From positions 1-8,903 of the forward strand of contig JAOZLN010000082.1 in the NCBI GenBank assembly GCA_029934845.1: a stretch of 8,903 nt of DNA, in the 5' to 3' direction. The DNA comes from Candidatus Sabulitectum sp. (GTDB lineage: Bacteria > Fermentibacterota > Fermentibacteria > Fermentibacterales > JCC-6). Below the pieces are notes generated by a model, which was given only the letters and a program-made list of their open reading frames with translations, had not been told where the DNA came from and made no database searches. The position numbers were made by a program, and so were the translations under genes. Below, piece after piece: positions 7,081 through 8,903 of the stretch; the first letter of the stretch is position 1, and each line of letters starts with the position of its first letter.

Positions 7081-7743
7081 TCAGTTGCTGGTAAAGCCGT
7101 TGTTTGTAATAGTGTTTCCCACCATACGCAGCCGGGTTATTGCCCCATTGTCTTGAAAAGTAAAAAGATGGTCATTATCAGCAATGACGCAATCAGCTAT
7201 GAGCAGTTCATCTACACTTACAATACGGAATGCTGATTGAGTATTATCTTTGATAACGCAATCAGTAATAAACAAATTGGAACACTCTGTTACGAAAAAA
7301 CCGACTTTGCCACAACCTCGCACTTCGCAACGATCTATTGCAATTGAATTTGATCTGACAAGGTCGAATACAGAACCCTGGCAATAATCGAATTCCTCAG
7401 GTTCTACATGGCTGAAATATCCACCTGATATGTGAATGTTATCGCAGTCTTGCAGCTGGATCACATGTCGCTCTGTGTCATCAAGAAGAATTTTCGATCC
7501 TGGTTCAAATATGATATAAATGTCTGAAATGTTTAAGAGAATTATGGTGCTTTCACACAGGTAGGTGGCCCGGGGAAATACTACGGAGTCTTGTTCTGCA
7601 GCGACAGCATTCAGAATCTCCAGTTCAAGGTCAAATTCATCTTCAGTTATTATCAGTTGCTCTGTTTCCCCGTCTGAGGCAGCAACAGGTACTTGCAGCA
7701 AAAGGAGCAAGGACAGAGTCCAAAGACATTTAAATAAAATCAT
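7081..7743 (-). CDS. Secreted right-handed parallel beta-helix protein (220 aa)
   Basis: This is a small exported protein with a pectate-lyase-like fold; the substrate is unknown. AGGAGG lies just upstream of the ATG (7743-7741). Residues 1-22 form a signal peptide (LWTLSLLLLLQVPVAA, cleavage likely after VAA). C6 is too early and in the wrong context to be a lipobox. The N-terminal cap (about 39-60) has the usual form of an amphipathic helix followed by DSVVFPRATYL, as in pectate-lyase superfamily members. Coils of 22-25 residues follow: NIHISGGYF (102-110), SIAIDRCEVRGCG (133-145), NLFITDCVIKDN (156-167), LLIADCVIADN (180-190) and LRMVGNTITNN (205-215). C139, C162 and C185 sit at the same place in three successive coils, 23 residues apart. 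At 220 residues it is short for an enzyme of this fold, and I see no certain catalytic set. It could be a carbohydrate-binding or surface protein. Confidence 0.85.
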   Translation of the reverse strand: MILFKCLWTLSLLLLLQVPVAASDGETEQLIITEDEFDLELEILNAVAAEQDSVVFPRATYLCESTIILLNISDIYIIFEPGSKILLDDTERHVIQLQDCDNIHISGGYFSHVEPEEFDYCQGSVFDLVRSNSIAIDRCEVRGCGKVGFFVTECSNLFITDCVIKDNTQSAFRIVSVDELLIADCVIADNDHLFTFQDNGAITRLRMVGNTITNNGFTSN

Positions 7744-7781
7744 AGCCCTCCTGTGCTATATGAGCTTTTGTTAACAGCGCT

Positions 7782-7811
7782 ATGATAGCACCGTACTCTT
7801 TTTCCAGTCAA
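7782..7811 (-). promoter_or_regulatory. Promoter of the beta-helix gene
   Basis: On the minus strand TTGACT (7811-7806) is followed after 18 bases by TATCAT (7787-7782), preceded by TGC as in a partly extended -10. Both hexamers match the sigma-70 consensus at 5 of 6 positions. The expected start site is near 7775, about 32 bases before the ATG. A symmetrical GCTATGATAGC (7779-7789, 5-bp arms around one base) overlaps the -10 element and may be a regulator site. The promoter may also serve the parvulin gene downstream. Confidence 0.6.
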
Positions 7812-7909
7812 TAGTATCTTTGGTAGATATGTGCTGTACATCACAGGTGGCATAGCGACTTGACGAGTAGTCAGGAGATTGTAATCGTTAGTAACTGCAT
7901 ACAGTAGAA

Positions 7910-8221
7910 ATGAGGGGTTTAATGGGTGGATCAATTTGTCTTCTGGTTTCATTTCTTGTAGTTGCCGGGTTTATTGTGGTATTGGTGAAGTATTTACGGA
8001 AGCCTTCGTATCACGGTCAGGGTTATGACAAACTCATTGGAAGAAAAGGGTTTGTAATTCGAGCTTCTCAGTTCGATGGAGACATGCGAGTTGAGGTAGG
8101 CGGAGAGAACTGGCTGGCTAGAGGTGAAGGCAGACATGGTTTTAACAGCGGCGATAAAATAGTCGTCAAGAGTATTGATTTAGAAGAAAAGGTACTGCTT
8201 GTAGAGCGGCTGGATGTTTAG
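7910..8221 (+). CDS. Small membrane-anchored NfeD-like OB-fold protein (103 aa, or 99 aa from the internal start)
   Basis: The product has one N-terminal transmembrane helix (about residues 8-27, ICLLVSFLVVAGFIVVLVKY) and a soluble domain matching the C-terminal OB fold of NfeD proteins: KLIGRKGFVIRASQFDGDMR (41-60), a VEVGGENWLARGEG strand pair and GDKIVVKSIDLEEKVLLVER. NfeD proteins usually act with SPFH/stomatin-type proteins in membrane quality control, and long forms carry a ClpP-like protease domain. This copy lacks the protease domain and the multi-helix segment, and no stomatin gene is next to it in the window. Either ATG 7910 or ATG 7922 may be the start. GAGGGG at 7912-7917 lies four bases before the second, whereas the first has no clear ribosome binding site, so 7922 is favoured. 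The protein probably works as a small membrane adaptor, which is inference only. Confidence 0.82.
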   Translation: MRGLMGGSICLLVSFLVVAGFIVVLVKYLRKPSYHGQGYDKLIGRKGFVIRASQFDGDMRVEVGGENWLARGEGRHGFNSGDKIVVKSIDLEEKVLLVERLDV

Positions 8222-8361
8222 ACTCTTTCTTAGGATGTTTGCAGAGTGATCCCAATTCCCTCAACTCGTCAACTGTGATCACTTACTCTTCTTCAGCAGG
8301 CGAATGGTTCTGATCTTCTAACACCAACCCGGCGGAACACATTTACAAGTACATGTAGCTG

Positions 8362-8389
8362 TTGACAATGGGAATCATTCTGCTATATT
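8362..8389 (+). promoter_or_regulatory. Sigma-70-type promoter of the TetR-family gene
   Basis: A consensus TTGACA (8362-8367) is followed after 16 bases by TATATT (8384-8389), preceded by TGC. The predicted start site near 8396 gives a leader of about 30 bases before the ATG at 8429. This is the clearest promoter in the window. The spacer is one base shorter than optimum. Confidence 0.78.
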
Positions 8390-8405
8390 TAACCAAACGG
8401 TTAAA
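8388..8405 (+). promoter_or_regulatory. Candidate TetR operator overlapping the -10 and start site
   Basis: TTTAACCAAACGGTTAAA is a perfect inverted repeat with 7-bp arms and a 4-base centre. It overlaps the last bases of the -10 hexamer and the predicted start site, so a bound dimer would block RNA polymerase. A further half-site-like GTTAAA lies at 8413-8418, just before the ribosome binding site. Symmetry, size and place all suit autorepression by the TetR-family protein encoded directly downstream. Confidence 0.7.
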
Positions 8406-8428
8406 CAGAATAGTTAAATGGAGGAAAG

Positions 8429-8903
8429 ATGTCTCCGAAAAAGATGGATGAGCAGGTAATTCTTGATGCAGCAGCCGGGGAGTTTGCCCAGAAAGGTTTT
8501 GATGGAGCAAGAGTTGATGCCATCGCAAAAAGAGCCGGTATTAACAAGGCAATGCTCTATTACCGTGTGGGAGATAAGGAAGAGCTTTACCGCAGAGTTG
8601 TTCTAAGAGGGCAGATGGGTTTTCAGAACGCGATTATGAAAGCAATGGAATCCTCAATAACAGCCCCGGAAACAATGGCAAACATTCTCGCGGGCATTGC
8701 AGAGAACGCAGCAGAAAACAGACTGATACCATCCATTATGCTTAGAGAGCTTGCCGGTAACGCAAAAACATTTCCAGAACAGGGTCGAGAGGGTTTAAAG
8801 AGCTTCCTGAGTACTGTCAGATCCATGGTTACAATGGGCATAGAAGAAGGCACTTTCAGAGATATAGACCCTACTGCACTTCAATTCATGGTCACCGGAG
8901 CCG
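8429..8903 (+). CDS. TetR/AcrR-family transcriptional regulator, 3'-truncated by window edge
   Basis: This is a DNA-binding repressor of the TetR family. The ATG at 8429 follows GGAGG (8420-8424) by four bases, and the frame stays open for 158 codons to the window end. Residues 9-55 form the N-terminal helix-turn-helix domain: VILDAAAGEFAQKGFDGARV, DAIAKRAGINKAMLYYRVGDKEELYRRVV. The family-typical LYYxxxxKEELY recognition-helix end is present, with RVGD in place of the commoner HFGS. The helical ligand-binding domain begins around residue 60 and is incomplete (for example RLIPSIMLRELAGN and SMVTMGIEEGTFRDIDPTAL). The ligand cannot be read from sequence. Similar regulators often precede efflux or membrane-fusion genes, which would lie beyond the window. 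The operator-like palindrome over its own promoter indicates autoregulation. Confidence 0.94.
   Translation, partial: MSPKKMDEQVILDAAAGEFAQKGFDGARVDAIAKRAGINKAMLYYRVGDKEELYRRVVLRGQMGFQNAIMKAMESSITAPETMANILAGIAENAAENRLIPSIMLRELAGNAKTFPEQGREGLKSFLSTVRSMVTMGIEEGTFRDIDPTALQFMVTGA

Noticed and set aside
7860..7887. TTGACG with TAATCG 16 bases downstream as the NfeD-like gene promoter
   Set aside because: The -10 match is poor (about 2 of 6 positions). The gene needs a promoter in 7744-7909, but I cannot identify it with confidence.
8245..8283. AGTGATC / GATCACT inverted repeat after the NfeD-like gene as a terminator
   Set aside because: The stem is only 7 bp, the loop is 25 bases and no T-run follows (TTACTCTTCTTC). 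A role as terminator is possible but not supported.

Overview
The window is an ordinary-looking bacterial chromosome segment with moderate G+C (about the mid-40s percent by eye). It has AGGAG-type ribosome binding sites and several Sec signal peptides. It holds eight genes, the first and last cut by the window edges. No tRNA, rRNA, CRISPR array, insertion sequence or phage gene was seen. FeoB with its small Cys-rich partner suggests a bacterium that takes up Fe(II), typical of anoxic habitats. Several exported proteins without lipoboxes fit a diderm-type cell, but the sequence does not fix the phylum.

Left block (+ strand, 1-2133): the 3' part of feoB, encoding the ferrous iron transporter, is followed after one base by a 55-residue FeoB-associated Cys-rich membrane protein. 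A strong inverted repeat at 2244-2279 separates this unit from the convergent genes.

Middle block (- strand, transcribed from 7743 down to 2298): in transcription order this holds a secreted short beta-helix protein, a secreted single-domain parvulin, a cytoplasmic prolyl oligopeptidase and a 616-residue secreted protein of unknown function. The first two lie 82 bases apart with no terminator between them and may be co-transcribed. Hairpins separate the parvulin from the oligopeptidase and the oligopeptidase from the 616-residue gene, so these are probably separate units. The hairpin region after the parvulin gene contains an imperfect 25-base duplication.

Right block (+ strand, 7910-8903): a small membrane-anchored NfeD-type OB-fold protein is followed by a TetR-family regulator cut off at the right edge. 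The TetR gene has a clear sigma-70-like promoter whose -10 region and start site are covered by a perfect 7-4-7 inverted repeat, as expected for an autorepressor.

No new multi-gene system is evident. The most interesting items are the 616-residue exported protein, the duplicated hairpin with paired base changes, the cysteine ladder in the beta-helix protein, and the TetR operator.
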